A stretch of DNA of 29,043 nt, from positions 1 to 29,043 of the forward strand of contig SYAB01000228.1 in the NCBI GenBank assembly GCA_005787665.1, in the 5' to 3' direction. The DNA is from Actinomycetota bacterium (GTDB taxonomy: Bacteria; Actinomycetota; Actinomycetes; Mycobacteriales; Mycobacteriaceae). Positions 1-9,003 of this stretch are shown here, piece by piece. The first letter of the stretch is position 1; each line of letters opens with the position of its first letter. The notes under the pieces were generated by a model. That model was not told the DNA's origin. It saw only the letters and a program-made list of their open reading frames with translations, and did no database searches. A program made the position numbers and the translations under genes.

Positions 1-2
1 CC

Positions 3-140
3 GAGACGGTGGCGGCCAACGCCGAGACACTGGCCCGACTCGGGGTGACCCTGATGACCGTCGGCTGCGACGGACCCGACTACGACCTCGGACCGGCGGA
101 GGCTCTGGTGCGCTGGCGCGACCAACGGGCGCGCGGCTAA
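3..140 (+). CDS. Partial C-terminus of LLM-class F420-dependent oxidoreductase (Rv0044c-like)
   Basis: The left edge cuts this gene. Reading frame 3 is open from base 3 to a TAA at 138-140 and gives 45 residues containing ETLARLGVTLMTVGCDGPDY, ending DQRARG. A segment of the type 'A..L..LGV..M.V..DGPD' close to the C-terminus is what I expect in luciferase-like monooxygenases that use F420. Position supports the call: in M. tuberculosis the MarR gene Rv0042c is near Rv0044c, a putative F420-dependent oxidoreductase. Rv0043c (GntR type), which sits between them there, is absent at this spot. The catalytic part is outside the window, so substrate and completeness cannot be judged. Confidence 0.6.
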   Translation, partial: ETVAANAETLARLGVTLMTVGCDGPDYDLGPAEALVRWRDQRARG

Positions 141-168
141 CCGCCTCCCCGCCGGTGGGCCGGGTGGC

Positions 169-174
169 TAGACT
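169..174 (+). promoter_or_regulatory. Extended leaderless -10 box for the MarR gene
   Basis: TAGACT fits the mycobacterial TANNNT -10 pattern and lies 8 nt before the ATG at 183, so transcription would begin at or next to the start codon. No Shine-Dalgarno sequence is visible. Confidence 0.45.
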
Positions 175-182
175 GCCGAGCT

Positions 183-638
183 ATGTCCACGCCCGGCGCA
201 CCGCTGGCCGATCTGGCCGGCGACCTGCAGCGCGTGCTCTCCAAACTGTTCAACACACTGCGCCGGGGCGACGCCAACCGCGGTTCACGCCCTGACCTCA
301 CGCTGGCCCAGATCTCTATCCTGGTGACGCTGTTGGACAGCGGGCCGATCCGGATGACCGAACTCGCCACGCGCGAACGGGTCCGCACCCCCACCACCAC
401 GGTCGCCATCCGGCGGTTGGAGAAGGTCGGTCTGGTGAAACGCTCCAAGGACCCCTCCGACATGCGGGCGGTCCTGGTCGAAGTCACCCCCGATGGCCTG
501 GTGCAGTACCGCGAGGCCCTCGAAGCGCGCCGAACCTACCTCGCCTCGATGCTGGGGCGGCTTTCCGATCAGGAACGGGCCGACCTCACCCGGGCGCTGC
601 GGCCCTTGGAACGCCTCGCCGATTCAGAAGAGGGCTAA
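183..638 (+). CDS. MarR-family transcriptional regulator (Rv0042c-like)
   Basis: A 151-residue protein of usual MarR length. A helical N-terminus (about 1-35) is followed by the winged helix-turn-helix at about 40-110, including TLAQISILVTLLDSGPIRMT, a recognition region with RVRTPTTTVAIRRLEKVGLV, and the wing around SKDPSDMRAVLVEVT. The C-terminal helix for dimerisation runs from about 120 to 148. MarR proteins bind operators as dimers and usually repress nearby genes, often lifted by a small ligand; the ligand here is unknown. The oxidoreductase upstream on the same strand and ggh downstream are possible targets by position only. The stop TAA (636-638) overlaps the TAG of the convergent ggh gene. 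Start chosen from the -10 box placed for a leaderless mRNA. Confidence 0.9.
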   Translation: MSTPGAPLADLAGDLQRVLSKLFNTLRRGDANRGSRPDLTLAQISILVTLLDSGPIRMTELATRERVRTPTTTVAIRRLEKVGLVKRSKDPSDMRAVLVEVTPDGLVQYREALEARRTYLASMLGRLSDQERADLTRALRPLERLADSEEG

Positions 639-1975
639 CCGAGCCAGTCCAGGACCGACGCCGCGGTCCATGACTGCTGCATGCTGCCCAGCGCCTCGCC
701 GGTGAAAGGCTCGTAGTACTCCGCGAAGGCGCCGTCGCCGGCCTGCCGCAAACCCTCCCGGCGCAACAACAGCGACCGCTCCGACCACCCCCGTCTGGCG
801 AAAGCCCAGGAGAACAACCACGTCAGCACCGGCCATACCGGTCCCCGCCAGTACTCACGCGGCCGGAAATCCCTCGAGACCGGTGAGGTCGACGGCGGCA
901 CAGCGAATCTCAGGTCCGGGTGACCGCAGAACCGCGGGCCTTCGAAGAGCCGGAGCAGCGCGCGTTCCTGCTGGTGCCCGAGTCCACCGCACAGCAGTGG
1001 CGCGAACTGCGCCGCCGTCTCGGTGTTGATCCAGCGTTGTGCCCGCAGGTCGAAATCCCTTGCCGCACCGGTCCTCTGATCGGCGGTCGTCACCACGCCG
1101 GCGCGGAACCGGTCGGCCCAGCCGTACAGTTCGCGGACATCGGAGTGGGGCCTCTTGTAGTCCTCGCCGATACCGGCCAGCACCTCGCAGGCGACCGCGA
1201 AGATCGCCGAGACGAAGACGTCCTGCACCTCGAAGCTCATCACCGAGGGCAGCCTGCCGTCGTCGTAGCCCACTGACTTCATTTCCTCCAGCAGCCAGAG
1301 GTAGCGGTCGTACTCGCCATCGGAGGGACGCTGGCCGGGGTCGGTGATGATGTGGGTGTCGGCCCGCTCGTATCGGGGCACCTCGCCGGCAATCACGTTG
1401 GCGTAGGCGCTGTCCCAGCGCGGCGAGTTGTCCATCCCGGACTCCCAGCCGTGGTAGATCGTGATGAGGCCGCGCCGCTGCGGGTCGCGCGCCTCGGCCA
1501 GCCAACGGTGCCAGCGCACCAGATCGTTCCACCGGCGGTCCAGGAAGGATTCGGCGACGGCACGGGTGGACCGGCCGCGGGTGCGGGCCCGGTCGAGAAT
1601 GCGCTGCACCGCGATCGCATGCACGGGCGGCTGGGTGATACCCGAGGTGCGCCGGTCCGCCGGGGCGTGGGCCGCCAGCTCCGAGCAGGCCCAGCGATCC
1701 GGCCCGGGGAAGTACCCGTCGACCCCGTCGGCGAAGACGATGTGCGGAATCATCCCGTTGGCCCATTGCGCGGAGAGCAGGGTGTCGAGTTCGACGACCG
1801 CCCGTTCCACGCTCAGCGACGCCAGGCCCACCGCGACGAAGGCGGCGTCCCAGCTCCACATGTGCGGGTAGAGCCGCGGGGCCGCCGAGGTCATCACACC
1901 CAGGTCATTGCCGCGCAAAAGGTAGGCCGCGCGGGCGGCGAGTTGGGTCGGGGTGAAGCCGGGGTCGAAGGCCAC
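635..1975 (-). CDS. ggh: Glucosylglycerate hydrolase, GH63 family
   Basis: The predicted enzyme hydrolyses 2-O-glucosylglycerate to glucose and glycerate, a compatible solute that rapid growers store under nitrogen limitation. The sequence is very close to my recollection of the crystallised M. hassiacum enzyme. Starting at the GTG at 1973-1975 gives exactly 446 residues, and the two acidic residues described as catalytic then fall at the published numbers: Asp182 in SGMDNSPRWD and Glu419 in FAEYYEP. Other hallmarks are LYPHMWSWDAAF (35-46) and REYWRGPVWPVLTW near the C-terminus, as in (alpha/alpha)6-barrel GH63 enzymes. An in-frame ATG at 2027-2029 would add 18 residues and overlap the start codon of the divergent dehydrogenase; I prefer the GTG. 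Neither start has a strong ribosome binding site. The gene is cytosolic, with no signal peptide. Confidence 0.88.
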   Translation of the reverse strand: MAFDPGFTPTQLAARAAYLLRGNDLGVMTSAAPRLYPHMWSWDAAFVAVGLASLSVERAVVELDTLLSAQWANGMIPHIVFADGVDGYFPGPDRWACSELAAHAPADRRTSGITQPPVHAIAVQRILDRARTRGRSTRAVAESFLDRRWNDLVRWHRWLAEARDPQRRGLITIYHGWESGMDNSPRWDSAYANVIAGEVPRYERADTHIITDPGQRPSDGEYDRYLWLLEEMKSVGYDDGRLPSVMSFEVQDVFVSAIFAVACEVLAGIGEDYKRPHSDVRELYGWADRFRAGVVTTADQRTGAARDFDLRAQRWINTETAAQFAPLLCGGLGHQQERALLRLFEGPRFCGHPDLRFAVPPSTSPVSRDFRPREYWRGPVWPVLTWLFSWAFARRGWSERSLLLRREGLRQAGDGAFAEYYEPFTGEALGSMQQSWTAASVLDWLG

Positions 1976-2015
1976 CCGCTCATTCTGCGGCCCCGGGCGG
2001 GCATCCCGCAGGTCG

Positions 2016-2021
2016 TAAGGT
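2016..2021 (+). promoter_or_regulatory. -10 box for leaderless SDR transcript
   Basis: TAAGGT matches TANNNT, 6 nt before the ATG at 2028. The same bases (AAGGTGAG) could also act as a Shine-Dalgarno sequence, so leaderless versus leadered translation is not settled. Confidence 0.35.
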
Positions 2022-2027
2022 GAGCCC

Positions 2028-2708
2028 ATGACAGGATCGGCGCTCATCACCGGAGCGAGCGGGGGCATCGGCGCCGCGATCGCCGAGGCGCTGGCACCCA
2101 CCCACACCCTGCTGCTGGCCGGCCGGCCCTCACCGCGACTCGACGCGGTCGCCGCCCGCTTCGGCGCCACCACCTGGCCGCTGGACCTGACCGACCCGGA
2201 CGGCATCGAGGCCGCCGCCGAGGTGCTGACCGAACTCGACGTGCTGGTCCACAACGCCGGCGTCGCCTATCCGGGTCGGGTCGCCGAGTCCGTCCCGGAG
2301 CAGTGGCGCGCCAGCTTCGAGGTGAACGTGACCGGCGCGGTGGCGTTGACATTGGCGTTGCTGCCAGCGCTTCGGGAGGCGCGCGGCCAGGTGGTCTTCA
2401 TCAATTCCGGTGCAGGCATCACTGTTTCACCGGGTCTGGCCGCGTACTCGGCGAGCAAGTTCGCCTTGCGCGCGTTCGCCGATTCGCTGCGCGCCGACGA
2501 ACCACTGGTGCGGGTCACCAGCATCCACCCCGGCCGGGTCGACACCGAGATGCAGCAGGATCTGGTCGCCTACGAGGGCGGCGTCTACGAACCGGCCCGA
2601 TTCCTCTCCCCGCAGACAGTCGCCGGAGTGGTCGCCCAGGTGGTCGCCACCCCGCCCGATGCGCACACCCACCAGGTGGTGATCCGCCCGCGCGGACCGC
2701 TGCGCTGA
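2028..2708 (+). CDS. Short-chain dehydrogenase/reductase, classical SDR
   Basis: A 226-residue NAD(P)-dependent oxidoreductase with a complete classical SDR motif set: cofactor-binding TGASGGIG at 8-15, HNAG at 75-78, Asn100 in EVNVTG, catalytic Ser127 (INSGAG), Tyr140 and Lys144 in YSASK, and the HPGRVDT segment at about 168-173. The length is slightly short for the family because the C-terminal substrate-binding region is compact. The LLAGR after the second strand, with an Arg in place of an acidic residue, favours NADP(H), as inference. Substrate unknown. It stands between the divergent ggh and the convergent leuS, whose stop lies only 12 bases away, so it is probably monocistronic. Confidence 0.9.
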   Translation: MTGSALITGASGGIGAAIAEALAPTHTLLLAGRPSPRLDAVAARFGATTWPLDLTDPDGIEAAAEVLTELDVLVHNAGVAYPGRVAESVPEQWRASFEVNVTGAVALTLALLPALREARGQVVFINSGAGITVSPGLAAYSASKFALRAFADSLRADEPLVRVTSIHPGRVDTEMQQDLVAYEGGVYEPARFLSPQTVAGVVAQVVATPPDAHTHQVVIRPRGPLR

Positions 2709-2720
2709 CACGCGAAGGAC

Positions 2721-5573
2721 TCAGAGCACGAGGTTGACCAGCCGGCCGGGCACCACGATCACCTTCTTCGGGGTCGCCCCGGCCAGAAATCCGCGGACCT
2801 TCTCGTCGGCCAGTGCGGCGGCTTCGACCGCGGCGCGGTCGGCGGAGGCCTCGACGGTGACGTGGCCGCGAACCTTGCCGTTGACCTGGACCGGATACTC
2901 GACGGTGTCATCCACCAGGTACCGCGACTCCGCGGCGGGGAACGGCCCGTGGGCCAGCGAGTCATCATGGCCCAGCCGCCGCCACAGTTCCTCGGCCAGG
3001 TGCGGGGCCAGCGGAGCGGTCATCAACACCAGCGGCTCCAAGGCCGCCCGCGCGGTGACGCCGGACTTGGTGAGATGGTTGGTGTACTCGATGAGCTTGG
3101 CGGCCGCGGTGTTGTTGCGCAGGCCCGCGTAGTCGCCGCGGACCCCGTCGATGGTCCGGTGCAGTACCCGCAGCGTCTCCAGATCCAGCTCGGCGTCGGA
3201 AGCTCTTGTCTCCCCGGTGTTCTCATCGATCACCAACCGCCACACCCGCTGCAGGAAACGGTGCGCACCGACGACGTCCTTGGTGGCCCAGGGCCGGGAT
3301 GCCTCCAGTGGGCCCATCGACATCTCGTACACCCGCAGGGTGTCCGCGCCGTAGCCGTCGCAGATCTCGTCGGGCGAGATCGAGTTCTTCAGGCTCTTGC
3401 CGATCTTGCCGAACTCCTGGAACACCTCGATCTCGCCGTCGGGCCCGGGCAGGAAGAACCGGCCGTCACGCTCGAGGACCTCGGCAGCCGGCATATAGGC
3501 GCCGCGGGCGTCGGTGTAGGCATGCGCCTGGATATAGCCCTGGTTGACCAGGCGCCGGTAGGGCTCCCGGGATGTCACGTGGCCGAGGTCGTAGAGCACC
3601 TTGTGCCAGAACCGCGAGTACAGCAGATGCAGCACGGCATGCTCCACCCCCCCGACGTAGAGGTCCACCCCGCCGGGATCCTGCGGCCCGTGCTCGGCGG
3701 GCCGGGGTCCCATCCAATAGGCCTCGTTCTCGATGGCGCAGAACTGCTCGCTGTTGTGCGGGTCGGCGTAGCGCAACTCATACCAGGAACTGCCCGCCCA
3801 TTGGGGCATCACGTTGGTGTCCCGGGTGTAGGGCTTGGGCCCGTCGCCGAGATCGAGTTCGACGTGCACCCACTCCGTCGCCTTGTTCAGCGGCGGCGAG
3901 GGCTCACTGTCCGGGCTCTCCGGGTCGAAGAGCACCGGCGAGTAGTCCTCGATGTCGGGAAGCCGCACCGGCAGCATCGCATCGGGTAGCGGATGCGGCC
4001 GGCCGTCGGCGTCGTAGACGATGGGAAACGGCTCCCCCCAATACCGTTGGCGGGCGAACAGCCAGTCCCGCAGCTTGTACTCCACCCTGGCCCGAGCCCG
4101 GCCCTGCTCCGCCAGGCGCTCGGTGATCGCCGCCTTGGCCTGTGCGACGGACTGACCGTCGAAGTCTCCGGAGTTGACCAGCGTACCGTCCCCGACGTAG
4201 GCCTCCTGCGAAACATCTCCCCCGGCAATCACTTCGGCGATCGGCAGGGCGAACGCCCGGGCGAAGTCCCAGTCCCGCTGGTCGTGTCCCGGCACCGCCA
4301 TGATGGCGCCCGTCCCGTAACCGACCAGCACGTAGTCGGCCACGAACACCGGGATCGGTTGGCCGGTGGCCGGATTGACCGCATAGCTTCCCAGGAATAC
4401 CCCGGTCTTGGTCTTGCTCTCCTGACGTTCCAGGTCGGATTTCGCCGCGATCGAACGTCGGTATTCGGCGACCGCGGCAACCGGGGTCGGCGCCCCGCCG
4501 GTCCAACCGGGGTCCACGCCGTCCGGCCACTGCTCCGCGGTTAGCCGGTCCACCAACTCGTGCTCCGGCGCCAGCACCAGATACGTCGCGCCGAACAGGG
4601 TGTCGGGCCGCGTGGTGAAGACCTCGATATCGGTGCCGTCGATCCCGAACAGCACCGAGGCACCCGTCGACCGACCGATCCAGTTGCGCTGCATCGTCTT
4701 GACCTTCTCCGGCCAGTCCAGCATCTCGAGGTCCTCGAGCAGCCTGTCGGAGTAGGCGGTGATGCGCATCATCCACTGCCGCAGGCGCTTGCGGAACACC
4801 GGGAAGTTGCCGCGTTCGCTACGGCCGTCGGCGGTGACCTCCTCGTTGGCCAGGACCGTGCCCAGACCCGGGCACCAGTTGACCGTCGAGTCGGCCTGAT
4901 ACACCAACCGGTAGCCGTCAACCGCCTCCGACCGCTCCCCCGCCGTCAGCGCGAGCCAATCCCGGCCGTCCGCGAGCGACCTTGCCCCGCTATCGAGTTC
5001 GGCGATCAGGTCGCCGATCGGCCGGGCCTTGTTCAGCGACGGATCAAACCAGGCGTTGTAGATCTGCAGGAAGATCCACTGTGTCCAGGTGTAGAAGTCC
5101 ACATCGGTGGTCGAGAAGCTTCGGCGTTGGTCGTGACCGAGCCCGAGCCGGCCGAGCTGGCGCCGGAAGTTCTCGATGTTGGCCTCGGTGCGGACGCGCG
5201 GGTGCGTGCCGGTCTGGACCGCATACTGTTCGGCGGGGAGGCCGAAGGCGTCGAAACCCAAGGCGTGCAGAACATTGCGACCGGTCATCCGGAAGTAGCG
5301 CGCGTACACGTCGGTGGCGATGTAGCCCAGCGGGTGACCGACGTGCAGGCCCTCCCCCGACGGGTAGGGGAACATGTCCTGGACGAAGACCTTGTCGGCG
5401 GGCACCGCGGTTCCATCGGCGGGGGCGAGCGACCCGACCGGGTTGGGCACATTGAACGTGCCCCATCGATTCCAGTTGTCCTGCCACTGCGCCTCGATGC
5501 TCCCGGCCATCTCCGCGGTGTAGCGGAACCGCGGCACATCGGCGTCGGTGGTGGCGGTCGGGGATTCGTTCAC
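2721..5573 (-). CDS. leuS: Leucyl-tRNA synthetase
   Basis: A class I aminoacyl-tRNA synthetase charging tRNA-Leu, about 950 residues, close to the M. tuberculosis protein. The HIGH signature is present as HVGH at 77-80 ([16 protein letters not shown]). The CP1 editing domain shows [13 protein letters not shown] and [14 protein letters not shown]. The KMSKS signature appears as [10 protein letters not shown] at about 718-727. The C-terminal region ends with VQVNGKVRG and [14 protein letters not shown]. The GTG at 5571-5573 ([16 protein letters not shown]) is chosen over the upstream ATG at 5627 because the N-terminus then matches the known protein and a TACCCT -10 box lies 7 nt upstream, implying a leaderless mRNA. 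It converges with the SDR gene and is divergent from the antigen gene at 5764. Confidence 0.97.
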   Translation of the reverse strand: MNESPTATTDADVPRFRYTAEMAGSIEAQWQDNWNRWGTFNVPNPVGSLAPADGTAVPADKVFVQDMFPYPSGEGLHVGHPLGYIATDVYARYFRMTGRNVLHALGFDAFGLPAEQYAVQTGTHPRVRTEANIENFRRQLGRLGLGHDQRRSFSTTDVDFYTWTQWIFLQIYNAWFDPSLNKARPIGDLIAELDSGARSLADGRDWLALTAGERSEAVDGYRLVYQADSTVNWCPGLGTVLANEEVTADGRSERGNFPVFRKRLRQWMMRITAYSDRLLEDLEMLDWPEKVKTMQRNWIGRSTGASVLFGIDGTDIEVFTTRPDTLFGATYLVLAPEHELVDRLTAEQWPDGVDPGWTGGAPTPVAAVAEYRRSIAAKSDLERQESKTKTGVFLGSYAVNPATGQPIPVFVADYVLVGYGTGAIMAVPGHDQRDWDFARAFALPIAEVIAGGDVSQEAYVGDGTLVNSGDFDGQSVAQAKAAITERLAEQGRARARVEYKLRDWLFARQRYWGEPFPIVYDADGRPHPLPDAMLPVRLPDIEDYSPVLFDPESPDSEPSPPLNKATEWVHVELDLGDGPKPYTRDTNVMPQWAGSSWYELRYADPHNSEQFCAIENEAYWMGPRPAEHGPQDPGGVDLYVGGVEHAVLHLLYSRFWHKVLYDLGHVTSREPYRRLVNQGYIQAHAYTDARGAYMPAAEVLERDGRFFLPGPDGEIEVFQEFGKIGKSLKNSISPDEICDGYGADTLRVYEMSMGPLEASRPWATKDVVGAHRFLQRVWRLVIDENTGETRASDAELDLETLRVLHRTIDGVRGDYAGLRNNTAAAKLIEYTNHLTKSGVTARAALEPLVLMTAPLAPHLAEELWRRLGHDDSLAHGPFPAAESRYLVDDTVEYPVQVNGKVRGHVTVEASADRAAVEAAALADEKVRGFLAGATPKKVIVVPGRLVNLVL

Positions 5574-5580
5574 GCAGGAC

Positions 5581-5586
5581 AGGGTA
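5581..5586 (-). promoter_or_regulatory. -10 box for leaderless leuS transcript
   Basis: On the minus strand TACCCT (TANNNT) ends 7 nt before the GTG start of leuS. No ribosome binding site precedes the GTG. Confidence 0.5.
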
Positions 5587-5748
5587 GCCGGGAACGGCGG
5601 TAGGCAACGGTGCGGTGTCGGTTGCATCGCGGCCCGGTCAGGGCTTGATCCCAGCTCGGTTCCAGCGCTGTCCGGGGCGCTGTGGCCTGGTTACTGTCGG
5701 GCTGGAGACAGTGGGCTGTCCGTCCCGGGGCGGGCGGCCCGACGTGGG

Positions 5749-5755
5749 AGAAGGA
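5749..5755 (+). promoter_or_regulatory. Shine-Dalgarno site for the LpqN-domain antigen gene
   Basis: AGAAGGA lies 8 nt before the ATG at 5764. This decides the start against the longer open frame from 5548, and is one of the few clear ribosome binding sites in the left half. A possible -10, TACTGT at 5692-5697, would give a leader of about 60 nt. Confidence 0.6.
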
Positions 5756-5763
5756 CGATCGAG

Positions 5764-6666
5764 ATGAACAGGATTGCCCGTAATTGGCGGGTGCTGCTCG
5801 GGGGTGTGGCCGCCGGTTCGGTGGCTGTCTTCGGATTCGCCGGTGCGGTCGCCTCAGCCGAGCCGGATCAGCCGATGCCGCCCGTGCCGGCCCCGGCGAC
5901 CGTGACCCAGACCGTGACCGTCACGCCGGGTGCGACCCCGCTGGCCGAGCCGGCACCGGCGACGACCTCCGCCGCACCCGCCCAGCCCGCCGCGGGACCG
6001 ACGATGCCGCCGGCCACGTCCGGCACGATGGCCGAGTTTCTCAAGGACAAAGGCGTGGTGATGGAGCCCCAGAAGGCGGCCGGCTTCACTGCACTGAACA
6101 TCGTGCTGCCGATGCCGACCGGGTGGAGCGTGGTTCCCGACCCCAACGTTCCCGATGCGTTCACGGTGATCGCCGACCGCCAGGGCGGCGACGGCCTGTA
6201 CACCTCCAACGCCCAGCTGCTGGTCTACAAGCTCGTCGGCGATGTCGATCCGCGCGAAGCGATCAGCCACGGCTATGTCGACAGCCAGAAGCTGCGGGCC
6301 TGGCAGTCCACGTCGGCGTCGATGGTCGACTTCGGCGGCTTCCCGTCCTCGAAGATCGACGGGACCTACCGCGACAGCGACATGACGCTGAACACGTCCA
6401 AGCGCTATGTGATCGTGCCGGCGGGCTCCGACCACTACCTGGTGTCACTGTCGGTCACGACGGCGGCCAACCAGGTGGTCGCGACGGCAAACGCCACCGA
6501 CGGGATCGTCAACGGGTTCCGGGTCAGTGTGCCCGAAGCACCCAAACCGGCGACAGCACCCGCACCGGCGGCACCGGCACCGAGCCCTCCCGCCGCCCCG
6601 CCGATCTTCCCGCCGTTCCCCTCCGCGCCCGCGGCAGCCGTCGTCGCCACCCAGCCCGCGCCGTAA
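5764..6666 (+). CDS. Secreted proline-rich antigen with LpqN domain (Rv0040c/Mtc28-like)
   Basis: A 300-residue exported protein. Residues 1-32 form a signal peptide: MNRIARNWR, a hydrophobic core, then the site VASA before EPDQ. There is no lipobox cysteine, so it should be secreted rather than lipid-anchored. Residues about 33-90 are a Pro/Ala/Thr-rich linker, about 95-260 form an LpqN/LpqT-type domain (FLKDKGVVMEPQK, LNIVLPMPTGWSVVPDPNVP, DSQKLRAWQSTSASMVDFGG), and the rest is another Pro/Ala-rich tail. The arrangement matches the M. tuberculosis 28-kDa proline-rich antigen. The biochemical role of LpqN-domain proteins is not settled; some are linked to cell-envelope lipid handling. Divergent from leuS and followed by a small membrane-protein gene. 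Confidence 0.87.
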   Translation: MNRIARNWRVLLGGVAAGSVAVFGFAGAVASAEPDQPMPPVPAPATVTQTVTVTPGATPLAEPAPATTSAAPAQPAAGPTMPPATSGTMAEFLKDKGVVMEPQKAAGFTALNIVLPMPTGWSVVPDPNVPDAFTVIADRQGGDGLYTSNAQLLVYKLVGDVDPREAISHGYVDSQKLRAWQSTSASMVDFGGFPSSKIDGTYRDSDMTLNTSKRYVIVPAGSDHYLVSLSVTTAANQVVATANATDGIVNGFRVSVPEAPKPATAPAPAAPAPSPPAAPPIFPPFPSAPAAAVVATQPAP

Positions 6667-6683
6667 CGACCCGCCCGGGCTCG

Positions 6684-6689
6684 TATTGT
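6684..6689 (+). promoter_or_regulatory. -10 box for the Rv0039c-like gene
   Basis: TATTGT matches TANNNT 7 nt before the ATG at 6697, which supports that start over the in-frame GTG at 6688, since that GTG would overlap the box. Confidence 0.45.
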
Positions 6690-6696
6690 GAGTCCC

Positions 6697-7101
6697 ATGA
6701 CTGTCGGGGCTGTGGTGTGCCTGGGGCTGGCCGTGCTGATCGGCGGATCCGGTGCGTGGACTCTGACCCGCACACCCCCCGCCGACCTCACCGGTCAGGT
6801 GCTGCGGGCGGTGGCGCCCACCCAGATCGCCGCCGCGGTGATGCTGGCCGCCGGCGGTGCCGCCGCGCTGCTGGCACCCCGCACCATCGGACTGCTCGGC
6901 ATGATCGTCGCCGTCATCGGGGCCGTCGGGACGATCGCCGCCGGCTCATGGCAGGGCGCCCGTTTCGCCGAGCGCCGGCGCTCGGCCGGTGGGTGCGGCG
7001 GCGACGGCGGTGGCTGTGGCGGGTGCGAAAAAGTGTGCGGCTCTTCGCCGTCAGTTCCTGCTGACGTCGATCGGGTGAGTCGCCATCAGCGACATCGGTA
7101 G
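6697..7101 (+). CDS. Small membrane protein with Cys-rich tail (Rv0039c-like)
   Basis: A 134-residue protein of unknown function. Three hydrophobic segments are visible: VGAVVCLGLAVLIGGSGAW (about 3-21), IAAAVMLAAGGAAALLA (about 44-60) and IGLLGMIVAVIGAVGTIAAG (about 63-82). A basic stretch AERRRS follows, then a Gly/Cys tail with four cysteines spaced C-x6-C-x2-C-x3-C, encoded at about 6990-7042, which could bind a metal ion (inference). By order and topology it corresponds to Rv0039c, described only as a membrane protein of about 115 residues. The last 51 bases overlap the 3' end of the convergent yqgE-like gene, so the final 16 residues are in an antisense overlap and may be poorly constrained. 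Confidence 0.75.
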   Translation: MTVGAVVCLGLAVLIGGSGAWTLTRTPPADLTGQVLRAVAPTQIAAAVMLAAGGAAALLAPRTIGLLGMIVAVIGAVGTIAAGSWQGARFAERRRSAGGCGGDGGGCGGCEKVCGSSPSVPADVDRVSRHQRHR

Positions 7102-7656
7102 CGGCTGGCGCCGCAGTACCCGCGACCACAGGTCGACACGGGGCGCGACGAGCACGTCGGAGGGCAGAGCGGACAGCACGATCCAGTCGTCGCGTTCGAT
7201 CTCACCCTCGAGTTGCCCGATCGTCCAGCCCGAGTAGCCGGCGTAGATCCGGACACCCTCGACGGCGCCGGCGATCAGCTCGGGATCGGCATCCAGATCA
7301 ACCATCACGATCCGGCCGGCGACATGGCGCACACCGGCCATCGCCTGCGGGTCCACGCCGATGCGGAGGGAACCCAGGCAGAGCGCGGCATCGCGTTTGA
7401 CCGGGCCGCCGACGAACATCGTCTTGGGTTTGGCCGTCAGATCCGCCCACTGCGGCAGCACGTTGTGAACCGCCGTCTCGCTGGGCCGGTTGAGCACCAC
7501 ACCCAGGGTGCCGCCGTCGTTGTGCTCGACGACGTAGATGACGCTGCGCCGGAACGTCGGCTCCAGCAGATCGGTGTTGGCGAGCAGCAGGGTTCCCGCC
7601 CGCACCCGGTTCGCTGCGGGCGCGAGGAAGTCCTCCGGATCCTCGGACTGGGCCAC
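7051..7656 (-). CDS. YqgE/AlgH family protein (Rv0038-like)
   Basis: A 201-residue cytosolic protein, nearly the length of Rv0038 (202). The family signature is clear: [20 protein letters not shown], then [32 protein letters not shown], and [21 protein letters not shown]. The function of the YqgE/AlgH family is not firmly known; AlgH was named from an alginate-related role in Pseudomonas. The GTG at 7654-7656 ([10 protein letters not shown]) is preferred to the ATG at 7731, because the extra N-terminus has no family similarity and would reach past the start of the divergent transporter gene. It is divergent from the MFS gene with 66 bases between starts and converges with the small membrane-protein gene. 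Confidence 0.9.
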   Translation of the reverse strand: MAQSEDPEDFLAPAANRVRAGTLLLANTDLLEPTFRRSVIYVVEHNDGGTLGVVLNRPSETAVHNVLPQWADLTAKPKTMFVGGPVKRDAALCLGSLRIGVDPQAMAGVRHVAGRIVMVDLDADPELIAGAVEGVRIYAGYSGWTIGQLEGEIERDDWIVLSALPSDVLVAPRVDLWSRVLRRQPLPMSLMATHPIDVSRN

Positions 7657-7710
7657 CCGCCCATCATGGCACGTCGGCGCTGCCAACAGGGATGGGCCGA
7701 GGGGTGTTTG

Positions 7711-7716
7711 TACTGT
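7711..7716 (+). promoter_or_regulatory. -10 box for leaderless MFS transporter transcript
   Basis: TACTGT matches TANNNT, 6 nt before GTG 7723. The long open frame upstream of this point (from 7213) is antisense to the yqgE-like gene, so this box effectively decides the start. Confidence 0.5.
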
Positions 7717-7722
7717 GAGCCG

Positions 7723-9003
7723 GTGGTCCACGATGGCGCTGCCGGCAGGCTCTGGCGGTCGGTGCGACGCCTGCCGGACTTCTGGAGGCTGCTGGAACTG
7801 CGGACCGCTTCGCAGTTCGGTGACGGACTGTTTCAGGCAGGACTGGCCGGCGGACTGCTGTTCAACCCGGAACGGGCCGCCGACCCGTGGGCGGTGGCCG
7901 GGGCGTTCGCGGTGCTGTTCCTGCCCTACTCGCTGCTCGGACCGTTCGCCGGTGCGCTCCTGGACCGCTGGGACCGTCGCACGGTGCTCGTCGTCGCGAA
8001 CGCCGCACGGGTCGTGCTGGTACTCGGCGTCGCCGCTTTGCTGGCCGCCGGCGCCCGGGATCTGTTCGTCCTCTCCGGAGCCCTGACCGTCAACGGCTTC
8101 AGCCGGTTCGTGACGTCCGGCCTCTCCGCGGCACTTCCGGACGTGGTGCCCCGCGAACAGGTCGTCACGATGAACTCGGTGGCCATCGCGACCGGAGCTG
8201 CGGCGACCTTCCTCGGGGCGAACTTCATGTTGCTGCCCCGCTGGATCGTCGGTTCCGGCGACAGTGCCGCGGCGGCGGTGATCCTGCTCGTGGCTCTACC
8301 GGTCTCCGTCGCCTTCGTTCTGTCGGTGCGCTTCCCGCGCCGGGTGCTCGGGCCGGAACACACCGCGGTGCACGGCTCGGCGCTCTACGCGGTGGCGACC
8401 GGGTGGGCCTGCGGGGTCCGCACCGTCGCCGAGACGCCCTCCGTCGCCGCGACGCTGTCCGGCCTGGCGGCCCATCGGATGGTGTTCGGCATCAACTCGC
8501 TGCTCGTGCTGGTGATCGTCCGCCACACCGGCGCGGAGGGCTTCGCCGGGCTGGGTACCGCCGTGGTGTTCGTGGCGGCCACCGGCAGCGGTTCCTTCCT
8601 GGCCAACGTGTTGGCCCCGCCGACGGTGCGCCGGTGGGGCAGGTACACCACCGCCAACGCGGCGTTGCTGTTCGCCGCGACGATCCAATTGGCAGGAGCG
8701 ACATTGCATCTCGCGGTGATGGTGCTCTGCGGTTTCTTCCTGGGGTTCGCGGGGCAGATGGTGAAGCTGTGCGCCGATTCCGCGATGCAGATCGACGTCG
8801 CCGACTCGCTGCGCGGCCATGTCTTCGCGGTACAGGACTCCCTGTTCTGGATGGCGTTCATCCTCGCCGTCACCGCCGCAGCGGCGGTCATCCCGCCCGA
8901 CGGCCATTCCGTCGCGCTGGCCGTGTCGGGGTCGGTGCTCTATCTGGCCGGGCTGGCGGTGCACGCCGGCGTCGGCCGGCGGGAACTAGGCTCTCGACCG
9001 TGA
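7723..9003 (+). CDS. Major facilitator superfamily transporter (Rv0037c-like)
   Basis: A 426-residue integral membrane protein with about 10-12 hydrophobic helices. The N-terminus [20 protein letters not shown] leads into the first helix. The MFS loop 2-3 motif is recognisable as [20 protein letters not shown]. Later segments include [20 protein letters not shown], seen in MFS proteins of the MFS_3/enterobactin-exporter type, and a final helix [20 protein letters not shown]. Substrate unknown; an efflux role is plausible for this subfamily but not shown. The TGA (9001-9003) overlaps the GTG of the next gene in a GTGA, so the two are likely co-translated. M. tuberculosis keeps the same pair (Rv0037c-Rv0036c). 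Confidence 0.88.
   Translation: MVHDGAAGRLWRSVRRLPDFWRLLELRTASQFGDGLFQAGLAGGLLFNPERAADPWAVAGAFAVLFLPYSLLGPFAGALLDRWDRRTVLVVANAARVVLVLGVAALLAAGARDLFVLSGALTVNGFSRFVTSGLSAALPDVVPREQVVTMNSVAIATGAAATFLGANFMLLPRWIVGSGDSAAAAVILLVALPVSVAFVLSVRFPRRVLGPEHTAVHGSALYAVATGWACGVRTVAETPSVAATLSGLAAHRMVFGINSLLVLVIVRHTGAEGFAGLGTAVVFVAATGSGSFLANVLAPPTVRRWGRYTTANAALLFAATIQLAGATLHLAVMVLCGFFLGFAGQMVKLCADSAMQIDVADSLRGHVFAVQDSLFWMAFILAVTAAAAVIPPDGHSVALAVSGSVLYLAGLAVHAGVGRRELGSRP

Noticed and set aside
1976..2254. Longer N-termini for ggh from 2029 or 2254
   Set aside because: They overlap the divergent SDR gene, and only the GTG at 1975 gives the 446-residue protein with catalytic residues at the known positions.
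2862..5603. Long plus-strand frames opposite leuS
   Set aside because: leuS on the minus strand is certain; the opposite frames have no recognisable domains.
7657..7731. Upstream ATG start of the yqgE-like gene at 7731
   Set aside because: Would cross the start of the divergent MFS gene and add residues without family similarity.
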